Positions 8,263 through 16,600 of a stretch of DNA of 48,189 bases are shown in pieces (positions within the stretch are counted from its first letter, which is position 1; every line of letters begins with the position of its first letter). The position numbers and the translations under genes are program-made. This DNA comes from Aeromonas lacus (lineage in GTDB: Bacteria; Pseudomonadota; Gammaproteobacteria; Enterobacterales; Aeromonadaceae), in the NCBI RefSeq assembly GCF_000764665.1, contig NZ_JRGM01000149.1, positions 1 through 48,189 on the forward strand, given 5' to 3'. The notes beneath the pieces were generated by a model that searched no databases, was not told the origin of the DNA, and worked only from the letters and a program-made list of their open reading frames with translations.

Positions 8263-9507
8263 TCAGGGCTTGTTGTGCTCGAAGTAGTAACTGATCCGGG
8301 TGCGCGGATTGAGGTACTCAAACACCGCTGGCGGCAACCGCTTGGGATGGATCACCTTGGCGATGGAGAGCTCGGCCTGCTGCAGGTCGATGATGGCCGC
8401 CTCCTGACGCGGGATACGCGGATCGTACACCAGCACCGAGGGGTAGAGCAGACGGGAGGCGTTGACCGACATCACCAGCCCGACCTGACCGTTGGAGAGC
8501 TGCACCACGCTGCCGGGCGGGTAGATCCCCATCAGCCGGATCAGCATGCTGAGGTACTCCGGATTGAACTGGGCCTTGCGCTGCTTGTAGAGACCGCTCA
8601 GGGCCGAGTAGGGCACCTTGGCCTGCATGTGGCAGAGGTTATCGTATTCGTTGATGAGGGAGACCATCTGGGTGAGCGGATCGAGCTGCCCCTTCTTGAG
8701 CCCCTCCGGGCCGCTGCCATCCAGATATTCGTGGTGGTGCAGCACTATGCCCTTGGCCTCGGCCGGAAAATCCTTGGCCAGATTGAGCAGATCCAGCCCG
8801 TAGCGCGGGTGCTGGGCCATCAGGTTTTGCTCAGGCTTGGTCAGCGGCTCGGTCTTGCGCAGGATCTGGCTCGGGATCTTCAATTTACCGATGTCGTGGA
8901 ACAGGGCCCCCATGCCGACCTGGCGGATCTCGTCGGCCGTCATGCAGCACTCCTTGGCCAGCAGCATGCTGAGTACGCTCACATTGAGGGAGTGGAAGTA
9001 GAGGTTGTTGCCATCCTCGCCGTCAGAGACCAGATGGAGCACCATCTCGTCTACCGAGAGCAGCTGCTCGGTCATGGCGTTGACCAGCTCCTGCGCCTCG
9101 CCGATGGCGTTGAGGGGGCGTGACTGGATCTTGCTCATCACGCTGCGCACCTGCGCCAGCGATTGCTGGAACTGCTTTTCGCACTGCTGCAGATTGCGGC
9201 GATAGAGCTGCAACTGCTCGATGCGGCGATCCTTCTCTTGCTGCATCTGGGCCTGACGCTGGGCTGCGTCGGCGTTTTCCGATGGCTGGGTGGCGGCATG
9301 TGCCTGGTCGAGCGGCTTGGGCGGTACATCGCTCTTGTCGGGAATGATGGTCACCAGTTTCAGGCCCAAGCGACGGATCAGTTCGATCTCTTCTTCATTC
9401 TTGATTTTGAAGCTGGAAAACAGGAACGGGTGTTCGCGCCACCCCAGTGGCAGGGATACATAGTTGCCGACTTGCAGTCGATCTACGGAAATCTTGATAC
9501 CGGTCAT
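8263..9507 (-). CDS. HD-GYP domain protein with DUF3391 N-terminus
   Basis: The 414-residue protein has a DUF3391-type N-terminus (residues ~1-120), a Gln-rich coiled coil, then an HD-GYP domain. The HD motif is intact (FHDIGKLKIP), as is the later HHHEYLDGSG. The GYP signature is altered, reading GSGPEGL as if the Tyr of GSGYPxGL were deleted. The family hydrolyses cyclic di-GMP in the cytoplasm using a di- or trinuclear metal centre and usually lowers biofilm formation and raises motility. The altered GYP may change partner binding, since that loop contacts GGDEF proteins. The start at 9507 (MTGIKISVDRL) is chosen because the TTG at 9567 adds 20 residues that do not look like this family. 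Confidence 0.9.
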   Translation of the reverse strand: MTGIKISVDRLQVGNYVSLPLGWREHPFLFSSFKIKNEEEIELIRRLGLKLVTIIPDKSDVPPKPLDQAHAATQPSENADAAQRQAQMQQEKDRRIEQLQLYRRNLQQCEKQFQQSLAQVRSVMSKIQSRPLNAIGEAQELVNAMTEQLLSVDEMVLHLVSDGEDGNNLYFHSLNVSVLSMLLAKECCMTADEIRQVGMGALFHDIGKLKIPSQILRKTEPLTKPEQNLMAQHPRYGLDLLNLAKDFPAEAKGIVLHHHEYLDGSGPEGLKKGQLDPLTQMVSLINEYDNLCHMQAKVPYSALSGLYKQRKAQFNPEYLSMLIRLMGIYPPGSVVQLSNGQVGLVMSVNASRLLYPSVLVYDPRIPRQEAAIIDLQQAELSIAKVIHPKRLPPAVFEYLNPRTRISYYFEHNKP

Positions 9508-9601
9508 TATCTTGGATGCAGGGGAGATACTGAGCCGTATGCTAGTCAAAGGCGAGGGTGAATACAAAAGGTATCTGATGACAGGGTGAGCGCTTTATTA
9601 T

Positions 9602-9625
9602 AGGCTTCTGGATGTCCAGACATAT
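9602..9625 (+). promoter_or_regulatory. Candidate MetJ operator (three tandem met boxes)
   Basis: Three adjacent octamers lie in register 26 nt before metA: AGGCTTCT (6 of 8 to AGACGTCT), GGATGTCC (5 of 8) and AGACATAT (6 of 8). MetJ binds tandem 8-bp met boxes and represses metA when S-adenosylmethionine is plentiful in E. coli. The match here was made by eye. Confidence 0.5.
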
Positions 9626-9651
9626 TTACCGATGCAGTACAGGGAGTAAGC

Positions 9652-10599
9652 ATGCCGATCAAGATCCCGGACCAGTTACCCGCCGCCGAAGTGCTGGGGC
9701 AGGAGAACATCTTCGTGATGACGGAATCACGGGCCGTCACCCAGAACATCCGCCCGCTGCGGGTGTTGATCCTCAATTTGATGCCCAAGAAGATTGAGAC
9801 CGAGATCCAGCTGATGCGGATGCTCTCCAACTCGCCGCTGCAGGTGGATGTGGATCTGCTGCGCATCGACGATCGGGAGTCGAAGAACACGCCGCAGGCG
9901 CATCTGGAGAACTTCTATCACGACTTCGAGCAGGTGCGTGGCAACAACTATGACGGCATGATCATCACCGGGGCGCCGCTCGGGCTGGTGGAGTTCGAGG
10001 AGGTGGTTTACTGGCCGCGCATCGTCGAGATCATCGAGTGGTCCCATCAGCATGTGACCTCCACCCTGTTCCTCTGCTGGGCAGTGCAGGCGGCGCTTAA
10101 AGCCCTGTATGGCATGGAGAAGCAGACCCGGGGCGAGAAGCTCTCCGGTGTCTATCATCACCACCGCCTTGACGAACACGAGCCGCTGCTGCGCGGCTTT
10201 GATGATGAGTTTGTAGCGCCTCACTCCCGCTATGCTGCGTTCGACTGCGACCTGATCCGCGCTCACACCGATCTGCAGATTTTCGCTGAATCAGCAGAGG
10301 CGGGAGTCTATCTGGCGGCCACCAAGGATTGTCGTCAGGTCTTCGTGACCGGCCATCCCGAGTACGATGCGTTGACCCTCGACGGTGAATATCGCCGGGA
10401 TCTGGCTGCGGGGCTCGACCCCATCATCCCGGTCAACTACTACCCGAACAACGACCCGAGCCAGACCCCGCGCGCCAGCTGGCGCAGCCACGGCCATCTG
10501 CTGTTCTCCAACTGGCTCAACTACTACGTCTATCAGCTCACCAGCTACAGGGTGGAGGATATCGGCAAGGTCTTTACCTACGACCAGAGCGGCAAGTAG
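9652..10599 (+). CDS. metA: Homoserine O-succinyltransferase MetA
   Basis: The 315-residue protein is a clear MetA. It begins [11 protein letters not shown] and has the catalytic Cys in [15 protein letters not shown] (~142) and the His-Glu pair in GHPEYD (~235-237). It transfers an acyl group, succinyl in enterics, from acyl-CoA to homoserine in the cytoplasm, the first committed step of methionine synthesis. Some homologues use acetyl-CoA; a Glu/Gly residue near the active site decides this, and I did not resolve it. The ATG at 9652 follows AGGGAG at good spacing. Candidate MetJ boxes lie just upstream. The gene diverges from the HD-GYP gene and converges on a phosphatase gene, with one base between their stop codons. 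Confidence 0.96.
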   Translation: MPIKIPDQLPAAEVLGQENIFVMTESRAVTQNIRPLRVLILNLMPKKIETEIQLMRMLSNSPLQVDVDLLRIDDRESKNTPQAHLENFYHDFEQVRGNNYDGMIITGAPLGLVEFEEVVYWPRIVEIIEWSHQHVTSTLFLCWAVQAALKALYGMEKQTRGEKLSGVYHHHRLDEHEPLLRGFDDEFVAPHSRYAAFDCDLIRAHTDLQIFAESAEAGVYLAATKDCRQVFVTGHPEYDALTLDGEYRRDLAAGLDPIIPVNYYPNNDPSQTPRASWRSHGHLLFSNWLNYYVYQLTSYRVEDIGKVFTYDQSGK

Positions 10600-10600
10600 T

Positions 10601-11119
10601 TCAGGCGTTGCTCTCAAGCCGTTCGGCCTGCTGTTGCAGCCAGTGGCGGTGGGTATCCAGAGTGAATGCCTTGGGCCTGTGGGCCTTGACGGTGGCCATT
10701 GCCTCGTCGAGGGGCTGGCCAAGGGAGATCAGCAGAAGGGCGGCCAGCAGTCCGGTGCGACCGCTTCCCCCCTTGCAGTGGATGACCAGATGCTTGCCAT
10801 CGCGCAGCAGCTCGATCAGCCGGGGCAGAAGTTGCTGCCAGCTCTGCTCGAAACGGGAGTCGGGGGCCTGATCATCTTCGATGGGAAGGTGGAACCAGCG
10901 CATTCCCTCTTGTTCTACCTGCACGCCAAGGTGGGCGAGGTCGAAGCGAGCCAGTTCGGTGTCAGTCATCAGGGTGATGACTGCGTGGGCACCGGCCAGT
11001 CGCAGCTGGTCGAGGGCGAGAGTCAGCGGCACCTGCTGGGTGCCCGGACAGGGGGTCAGCAGCAGCTGACCATCGACGCGGGGAAGCTCCAGGCTCCAGA
11101 AGGGATGAAACGGGTGCAT
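10601..11119 (-). CDS. Dual-specificity / Tyr phosphatase family protein
   Basis: The 172-residue cytoplasmic protein carries the phosphatase signature HCKGGSGRTG, with catalytic Cys115 and phosphate-binding Arg121. A likely general acid lies in IEDDQAPD (Asp82 or Asp83). The layout resembles the CDKN3/KAP-like cysteine phosphatases found in various bacteria, whose substrates are mostly unknown. The ATG at 11119 is preferred because GAGGAT precedes it by 7 nt; an in-frame start at 11197 would add 26 residues of low-complexity sequence. The gene converges on metA with 1 nt between stops, so the two transcripts must overlap. I would not assign a substrate. Confidence 0.85.
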   Translation of the reverse strand: MHPFHPFWSLELPRVDGQLLLTPCPGTQQVPLTLALDQLRLAGAHAVITLMTDTELARFDLAHLGVQVEQEGMRWFHLPIEDDQAPDSRFEQSWQQLLPRLIELLRDGKHLVIHCKGGSGRTGLLAALLLISLGQPLDEAMATVKAHRPKAFTLDTHRHWLQQQAERLESNA

Positions 11120-11262
11120 GGCGGATCCTCGTGTGGTGGCCGGTTTACCGAGCCCGGCGAATGGCGCCAAGCATAGGCAGGGCGGGGGGGATGTCAATGG
11201 CCGTTGTGTTTGGCCCGGTTTACGGGCAGAGTCTAAAAAATTGAGCGGTTAGAGGAGTGAAG

Positions 11263-11733
11263 ATGAGAAATCTGGATCAACTGGATTTGGATATCCTGGC
11301 CCATCTGTTTCGGGATGCAGGCATGACCAACAAGGATCTGGCCGCGCTGGTGGGGGTTGCTCCCTCCACCTGTCTGGAACGGGTACGCAAGCTGCAACAG
11401 GACGGGGTGCTCAAAGGGGCGCACTGCGAGGTCGATTATCAGGCCCTCGGTGGTCACATTCAGGCCATGGTCTCCCTGCAACTGGCCCGCCATAGCCGCC
11501 AGATCATCGACGATTTTCGCGATGCCATTCTGGTGTTGCCCGAGGTGATCAGCCTGTTCCACATGGGGGGCAAGGATGATTTCCTGGTGCACCTCTGCGT
11601 GGCCGATACCGAGCACCTGCGCAACTTCGTTTTCGATCACTTCACCTCCCGCGAAGAGGTGGTGCACCTCGAGACCTCGCTGGTGTTCGAGCACAGGTTC
11701 AGCCGCTCGCTGCCCTGTTTCCCCCAGCCATAA
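11263..11733 (+). CDS. Lrp/AsnC family transcriptional regulator
   Basis: The 156-residue protein has an N-terminal winged helix-turn-helix (residues ~5-55; LDILAHLFRDAGMTNKDLAA, then APSTCLERVRKLQQDGVL). An RAM-type ligand-binding domain follows, ending near FEHRF. Such proteins assemble as dimers to octamers and respond to amino acids or related metabolites. The ATG at 11263 lies 6 nt after AGAGGA; a GTG at 11257 is in frame but would sit on the ribosome binding site. It stands alone with its own terminator, so its target is not given by an operon. It may regulate itself or the sulfatase gene it faces. Confidence 0.92.
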   Translation: MRNLDQLDLDILAHLFRDAGMTNKDLAALVGVAPSTCLERVRKLQQDGVLKGAHCEVDYQALGGHIQAMVSLQLARHSRQIIDDFRDAILVLPEVISLFHMGGKDDFLVHLCVADTEHLRNFVFDHFTSREEVVHLETSLVFEHRFSRSLPCFPQP

Positions 11734-11743
11734 CGCCAGTGTG

Positions 11744-11772
11744 AAAAAAACCGCCTTTCGGCGGTTTTTTTT
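11744..11772. terminator. Bidirectional terminator between the Lrp gene and the sulfatase gene
   Basis: AAAAAAACCGCC (11744-11755), loop TTTC, then GGCGGTTTTTTT. The stem is perfect, with runs of A and T serving both strands. It abuts the stop codon of the minus-strand gene. Confidence 0.92.
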
Positions 11773-13767
11773 CTATCTGGTTTCGCTGGTTGATGGCGCC
11801 TGCTCGGCAGCGGCTGTTCGCTCATCTTTAGCCGTCCGGTAGAGTCCCTTCTGATAAGCCAGGCTGCCCCAGAGCGCCAGCCCCAGCGTTGCCTCTTTCA
11901 TGGCGGCTGGTTGTGCCACCGGCGTCAGCGTTTCGGTGGCGTCGTCATAACGATACCCTTCCGCCGGACGTTCCGGTTGCAGGATCACCACATCCTGGCC
12001 GCGCATCAGGGCAAAGTTCTTGTCGTACTGCATGATGGCGCGCCCCGGCCAGTCGGCGGGCATGCGGGTGAGATCCTTGCCAAGCATCGGATAGTCGGCA
12101 CTGATCCCCATCAGGGAGAGCAGGGTCGGTGCCATGTCGATCTGGCTGACGATGCGCGGATCCTTTCTCGGCGCTATGCCGTCGCCCACGATAACCCCCG
12201 GAATATGGAAGCGGGGAATGGGCACCAGACTGGCGCCACCGACCCTGCTGTCGTGATCGGCGATGACAAGGAACAGGGTGTCCTTCCAGTATTCGGACTG
12301 TTTCGCCTTCTTGAAGAACTCGCCAATGGAGTAATCCGCATACTTGGCCGCGTTGTTGCGAGTCTGCTTGGGCTGCTCATAGAGGGCGATGCGATTGTCG
12401 GGAAATTCGAACGGGTCGTGGTTGCTGGAGCTGAACACCAGGCTGAAGAAAGGCTTGCCCTGTTTGTGCAGCTCTCTGAAGGTTTCGTCAGCCTTGCTCA
12501 TCAGATCTTCGTCGGAGGCGCCCCATGATCCCTTGAAGACCGGGTTGGTGAAATCCTTCTGCTCGACGATGGTGGTGAAGCCGTTGCCAAGGAAGAAGCT
12601 GCGCATGTTGTCGAAGTGGCTCTCGCCGCCGTAGATAAAGCTGGTGTCGTAGCCCCTTTGTTTGAGTAGATCGGCGATGGTGAAGAAGTTGGTCTGGCTC
12701 TTGCCTAGTTTGACCACGGCCTGCGCCGGGGTCGGCGTGAAGCCGGTCAGCACTGCCTCGATGCCGCGCACCGAGCGGGTGCCGGTGGCGTAGAGCTGCT
12801 CGAAGGCCCAACCCTCTTTCGACAAGGCATCGATGTTGGGGGTGAGCGGCAGGCCACCGAGGGAGCCAACGAACTGGGCGCCGAGGCTCTCCTGCAGCAG
12901 GATCACCAGATTCTTCGGTTTGCCGCTGTAGCTGGCTTCGTTGAAGGTCTGGCTCGGCAAGGTGTCGGAGCTGAACTCATGGGCGGCCCGGCCGCTCTCC
13001 TGACGCACAAGCTCGATGATCTGCTTGTCTGCCATCTCGCCGTAAAACTGGCCGGCATCCTCCTCGGCGCCCATCTGTTTGATGGCAAAGAAGAGGGAGT
13101 AGGCGGAGTTGACTGTGAGCGAGTTGACCAGCGGATCCTCGGCAAAGGCGACCATGGCCGGGTTCAGGGCGCGGTGGCCCAGGCTGGAGCGGGCACCGAG
13201 AAAACCTATGGCCAGAATGAGCAGGGCGAAGGCGGGCCGCCAGTACCAGCGCGGGAAGCTGAGATCGCGCAGCAGACGGCCACTCAGCCACCAGCCCCCG
13301 GTCAGCACGGCGCCACTGAAGACCACCGCCAGCAGCAGCTCGGCTTTGCGGCCCGCCCACAGCATGGAGAGCACCTCCTTCGGATAGATGAGGTACTCCA
13401 CATAGAGGCGATTGGGACGCACGCCATATTCGGTGACAAACGAGGGGGTGGAGATCTCGAGGAAAAGCATCAGCCAGAGCCCGACGGTCAGCCAGACGCG
13501 CATCAGCTGCATCCAGCCCCGACCGATGGTGTGAGGCCCGGCCAGCAGCAGGGTAAACATGGCCGGGACACCCCAGAGCCAGCAGAGAGTGGCAAAATCG
13601 ACCCGGATCCCTTGCAGCAGCATCTCCTGCCAGCCGGCGACGGCATCGACCCGCTCCAGTTGCCAGAGACCCAGCGCAATACGGCTGAGAGTCAGAGAGC
13701 CAAGGGCAAGCGCACAGAAGACGGCAAAAGGCCAGAACGGGCCTAGCCGCTGTTTCAGAGTTGTCAT
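11773..13767 (-). CDS. LTA synthase-like membrane sulfatase
   Basis: The 664-residue protein has about five N-terminal transmembrane helices (residues ~10-200), then an extracytoplasmic sulfatase/alkaline-phosphatase-fold domain. Visible motifs are the nucleophile region ATGTRSVRGIEAVLTG (catalytic Thr), FIYGGESHFDNMRSF, SSSNHDPFEFP and the metal-binding IADHDSRVGG. In Gram-positives LtaS polymerises glycerol phosphate. Gram-negative members of this family transfer phosphoglycerol or related groups to periplasmic glycans or lipids (OpgB type), or are uncharacterised. The ATG at 13767 follows AGGAA; a longer frame to 13980 crosses a strong hairpin and is rejected. Its own promoter was not identified. 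The donor is probably a phospholipid, but the acceptor cannot be told. Confidence 0.87.
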   Translation of the reverse strand: MTTLKQRLGPFWPFAVFCALALGSLTLSRIALGLWQLERVDAVAGWQEMLLQGIRVDFATLCWLWGVPAMFTLLLAGPHTIGRGWMQLMRVWLTVGLWLMLFLEISTPSFVTEYGVRPNRLYVEYLIYPKEVLSMLWAGRKAELLLAVVFSGAVLTGGWWLSGRLLRDLSFPRWYWRPAFALLILAIGFLGARSSLGHRALNPAMVAFAEDPLVNSLTVNSAYSLFFAIKQMGAEEDAGQFYGEMADKQIIELVRQESGRAAHEFSSDTLPSQTFNEASYSGKPKNLVILLQESLGAQFVGSLGGLPLTPNIDALSKEGWAFEQLYATGTRSVRGIEAVLTGFTPTPAQAVVKLGKSQTNFFTIADLLKQRGYDTSFIYGGESHFDNMRSFFLGNGFTTIVEQKDFTNPVFKGSWGASDEDLMSKADETFRELHKQGKPFFSLVFSSSNHDPFEFPDNRIALYEQPKQTRNNAAKYADYSIGEFFKKAKQSEYWKDTLFLVIADHDSRVGGASLVPIPRFHIPGVIVGDGIAPRKDPRIVSQIDMAPTLLSLMGISADYPMLGKDLTRMPADWPGRAIMQYDKNFALMRGQDVVILQPERPAEGYRYDDATETLTPVAQPAAMKEATLGLALWGSLAYQKGLYRTAKDERTAAAEQAPSTSETR

Positions 13768-13790
13768 GGTTGTTCCTGATTGAGCCTGTA

Positions 13791-13817
13791 AGCATCTGTC
13801 CACAGATGCTTTTTTTG
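13791..13817 (+). terminator. Hairpin with T7 run facing away from the sulfatase gene
   Basis: AGCATCTG (13791-13798) and CAGATGCT (13803-13810) are followed by seven T on the plus strand. This is a standard intrinsic terminator for plus-strand transcription, yet no gene on that strand ends here. On the minus strand it lies in the sulfatase 5' leader, 24 nt before the ATG. Confidence 0.55.
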
Positions 13818-14026
13818 TTTTGTTGGGAGATATGACAAGGAGATGGGGAGAAGGTTGCGAGCCGCTCGCTGTAAAAGAGATAAATTGCGTGCTGCTTATG
13901 CAAAAGTGTGACATCAGACCGCCATTGCACACAGCATAACCTGCTGCCGGAAGTGTGAGCAGGCACGCGAATAGCGCCATGACGGCTATTTATAATTGCC
14001 GCGAATTATCTGGATGGAGCCGAAGG

Positions 14027-14284
14027 ATGCCGGTCTTTATCGATGTCGACTATTTGCAGGGATGGCGCCTGTTTCTGGTGTTGTCGGATGGCACAACTGG
14101 CGTGCTGGATCTGACCCCGTGGCGAGGTCAGCCGCTGTTTGCTGCGCTGGAGACGGAACGTCATTGCGCCCGGGTCTTCATCAACCGCCACCACCAGCTG
14201 GAGTGGCCGGTCGGCTGCACGCTATCCGCCCATGAGGTTTATCACCTCATCATGCCGATGGACGAGCGGGAAGCCTTCCGCTAA
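14027..14284 (+). CDS. DUF2442 domain protein
   Basis: The 85-residue protein has the DUF2442 pattern: a sheet-like start (VDYLQGWRLFLVLSDGT), VLDLTPW, then PLFAALETERHCARVFINRH and LEWPVGCTLSAHEVYHL. These small proteins are widespread and their function is not settled. Some sit beside DUF4160 partners and look like toxin-antitoxin pairs; no such partner is visible here. The ATG at 14027 is preceded by GGAG at a slightly long spacing; an upstream in-frame start at 13955 gives an unrelated-looking extension. It lies between the divergent sulfatase gene and the copper receptor gene. Confidence 0.72.
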   Translation: MPVFIDVDYLQGWRLFLVLSDGTTGVLDLTPWRGQPLFAALETERHCARVFINRHHQLEWPVGCTLSAHEVYHLIMPMDEREAFR

Positions 14285-14453
14285 TCCCTGCTTTTTGTGA
14301 GCCAACGCCAGATTCCTGTTACTGGAATGTTTGGGCGTTTGCCTTCCTGAATCAAATTGGGTAAAAACAGCGCAACATTTTGCCAACCTGGCTTTGTTTC
14401 GTCTGATCAAGGCTTGCCGCACTCATGCAGCAGGCCTTTTTTGCGACCAGAGT

Positions 14454-14482
14454 CCAAACCTTTCTCTTGCTGAAAGGTTTGG
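14454..14482 (+). promoter_or_regulatory. Strong hairpin in the copper-receptor leader
   Basis: CCAAACCTTTC (14454-14464) and GAAAGGTTTGG (14472-14482) form an 11-bp perfect stem with a 7-nt loop. It lies 47 nt before the receptor ATG and has no T run, so it is not a standard terminator. It could be a 5' UTR control or stability element, or a dyad operator. Confidence 0.5.
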
Positions 14483-14529
14483 CTGGCAAGATGAAAAAAA
14501 CATAACAAACAAATACATAAGGAAAATGT

Positions 14530-16497
14530 ATGGCTTGTCATATGCGCACACCCCTTGCCCTGCTGGTGGGAGGGTTGGCCTGTCACGGCGCCGCCGGGCA
14601 GGAGCAGATTCAGCAACCGGAAACCATGGTGGTCGTGGCGAGTCGCCCCGCCAGCACCCTGGAGGTCACCCTCGATCCCAAGAAACCCGGCTCTCCCATG
14701 CCGGCGGCCGATGGTGCCGGTTATCTCAAAAACGTCACCGGCATGAGCATGGTGCGCAAGGGGGGGCTGGGTGGCGATCCCGTGCTGCGGGGGATGGGGA
14801 TGTCCCGCCTCAACGTGCAGATGGATGGCGGCATGTTGGCTGGTGGCTGTGGCGGCCGCATGGACCCGCCCACCGCCTATGTGTTCCCCCAATCCTTTGA
14901 CAGGATCCGCGTGCTCAAGGGGCCGCAATCCCTCGAGCAGGGGGCCACCCTGGCGGGAACTGTGCTGTTTGAGCGGGACAAACCCGAGTTTATGGCGCCG
15001 GGCTTCAAGAGCGACGCCTCGGCCCTCTTTGGCAGCTTCGGCCGCGATGACCAGATGGTCGACATGACGGCAGGCTCGACCGATGGTTATCTGCGCGGTC
15101 AGTTCACCCACTCCGACAGCGACGATTACCGCGATGGCCATGGCAACAAGGTACGCTCTTTCTATCGCCGCGAGAACGGCACCGCCCAGTTGGGCTGGAC
15201 GCCAGGGGAGCACACCTGGCTGGAACTCACCGCCGAGCGCAGCAATGCCCGCGCCGCCTATGCGGACCGCACCATGGATGGCCCCATGTTTGATCGCGAA
15301 TCCTTCGGGCTGAAGCTCAAGCAGGAGGAGATCACCACTCACTGGCAGCGCAGCGAGCTGACCCTGTGGGACAACTACATCGACCACATCATGGACAACT
15401 TCAGTCTGCGGCCAAGCAGCGGCATGAAGATGCTCTCCAACCCGGATCGCCGCAACACCGGTGGGCGCTGGGCCAACGACATCGCTCTGCCAGCCGACTG
15501 GTTGCTGACAGCCGGGCTCGACAGCAACCGGGATCAGCACCGCAGCCGGAGTGGCGTCGACTATGCCACCAAGGATCGCCAGCGCACCCTGCGTTTCGAG
15601 CAGCAGGGCGGCTTTGCCGAGCTGGGGCGCCAGCAGGGGGCCCACAGCTACAAGGGGGGTTATCGTCAGGATCGGGTCGAGACCACCCGTTATGGTGCGG
15701 GTGATCAGACCCTCTACAGCGAGACCGAGCACCTCGACAGCGGTTTTGGTCGCTACGAGTATCAGTGGTCGCCCCGCTGGTCCAGCTATCTGGCGTGGGG
15801 ACAGGCAGAGCGGGCGCCGGACTACTGGGAGCGCAACAAGGACAGCACCCCGTTCACCCTCAACCCGGAGCGCAGCCGCCAGTGGGATGCGGGTCTGGCT
15901 TTGCGCAGCCGCGAGCTGGATCTGACCCTCTCCCTCTTTAGCGCCAACATCAAGGATTACCTGCTCTACAACAGCAAGTCGAACCAGGTGCGCAACATCG
16001 ATGCCCAGACCCGGGGCGGCGAGCTGGAGGGGCGCTGGCAGTTTGCCGAGCAGTGGCGTCTCGATGGTGGTCTGGCGGTGGTCTACGGCGAAAACCAGAG
16101 CGACAACAAACCGCTGGCCCAGATGCCGCCCCTCGATGGCAAGCTGGCGCTGGGCTGGCAGCCGGACGAAGCGCTGAGTTTCACCCTGCTGGGGCGCGCC
16201 GTGGCGGCGCAGGATCGGGTGGATGTGGGCTCCGGCACGGTCGCCGGTCAGGATCAGGGCGAGACCCCGGGCTTCTTCACCATGAACCTGAGCGGCGCCT
16301 GGCAGTTTGCCAAGGGGTGGCAGCTCTCGGCCGGGGTAGACAACCTGTTCGACACCTTCTACTACGAGCACCTCTCCAAGTCGGTACACAGCAGTCAGGC
16401 CGGGTTGGGCTATGAGCAGAGCGGCCGCATTCCCGAGCCGGGTCGTGCCTACTGGATCTCGGTCAACTACCGTTTTGCCTCCGACGGCGTGCTCTGA
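14530..16497 (+). CDS. TonB-dependent copper receptor (OprC/NosA type)
   Basis: The 655-residue outer-membrane protein has a signal peptide (MACHMRTPLALLVGGLACHG...), then a TonB-box-like ETMVVVA (~33-39), a plug domain (to ~165) and a 22-strand-type barrel ending in the aromatic-rich WISVNYRF before a short tail. The plug motif GGCGGRMDPPTAYVFP (~106-121) and the family pattern identify the OprC/NosA copper-receptor subfamily. OprC binds copper through Cys and Met residues in this plug region; Cys and Met are both present here, spaced as Cys-x3-Met. Uptake is powered by TonB-ExbB-ExbD, which are not in the window. The ATG at 14530 follows AAGGA at 6 nt. A strong leader hairpin lies upstream and an amylase gene follows 103 nt downstream. 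Confidence 0.9.
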   Translation: MACHMRTPLALLVGGLACHGAAGQEQIQQPETMVVVASRPASTLEVTLDPKKPGSPMPAADGAGYLKNVTGMSMVRKGGLGGDPVLRGMGMSRLNVQMDGGMLAGGCGGRMDPPTAYVFPQSFDRIRVLKGPQSLEQGATLAGTVLFERDKPEFMAPGFKSDASALFGSFGRDDQMVDMTAGSTDGYLRGQFTHSDSDDYRDGHGNKVRSFYRRENGTAQLGWTPGEHTWLELTAERSNARAAYADRTMDGPMFDRESFGLKLKQEEITTHWQRSELTLWDNYIDHIMDNFSLRPSSGMKMLSNPDRRNTGGRWANDIALPADWLLTAGLDSNRDQHRSRSGVDYATKDRQRTLRFEQQGGFAELGRQQGAHSYKGGYRQDRVETTRYGAGDQTLYSETEHLDSGFGRYEYQWSPRWSSYLAWGQAERAPDYWERNKDSTPFTLNPERSRQWDAGLALRSRELDLTLSLFSANIKDYLLYNSKSNQVRNIDAQTRGGELEGRWQFAEQWRLDGGLAVVYGENQSDNKPLAQMPPLDGKLALGWQPDEALSFTLLGRAVAAQDRVDVGSGTVAGQDQGETPGFFTMNLSGAWQFAKGWQLSAGVDNLFDTFYYEHLSKSVHSSQAGLGYEQSGRIPEPGRAYWISVNYRFASDGVL

Positions 16498-16537
16498 GCA
16501 AGACGAGCGGGTAACGTTTTCAGTCACAGACCCCTCT

Positions 16538-16549
16538 GCGAGCGCTCGC
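16538..16549. repeat. Perfect 12-bp palindrome between receptor and amylase genes
   Basis: GCGAGCGCTCGC reads the same on both strands and lies 52 nt before the amylase ATG. It may be an operator half-site pair or chance in GC-rich DNA. Confidence 0.25.
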
Positions 16550-16600
16550 TATCATGGCGAAAAGCAGGTGCATTCAGACACTTGTGCTCACAGCGGGAAC

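Noticed and set aside
9568..9651. SAM riboswitch before metA
   Set aside because: The leader is too short and shows no SAM-I or SAM-II type structure; tandem met boxes explain the region better.
13768..13980. N-terminal extension of the sulfatase
   Set aside because: It would translate through a strong hairpin; the ATG at 13767 has AGGAA and starts just before the first membrane helix.
14491..14505. Four-codon leader frame ATG AAA AAA ACA TAA before the copper receptor
   Set aside because: Too short to call as a gene and its ribosome site is poor. It is mentioned only with the leader hairpin.
14407..16527. 706-codon minus-strand frame opposite the copper receptor
   Set aside because: Composition is typical of a mirror frame, no domain is seen, and it reads through the receptor leader hairpin.
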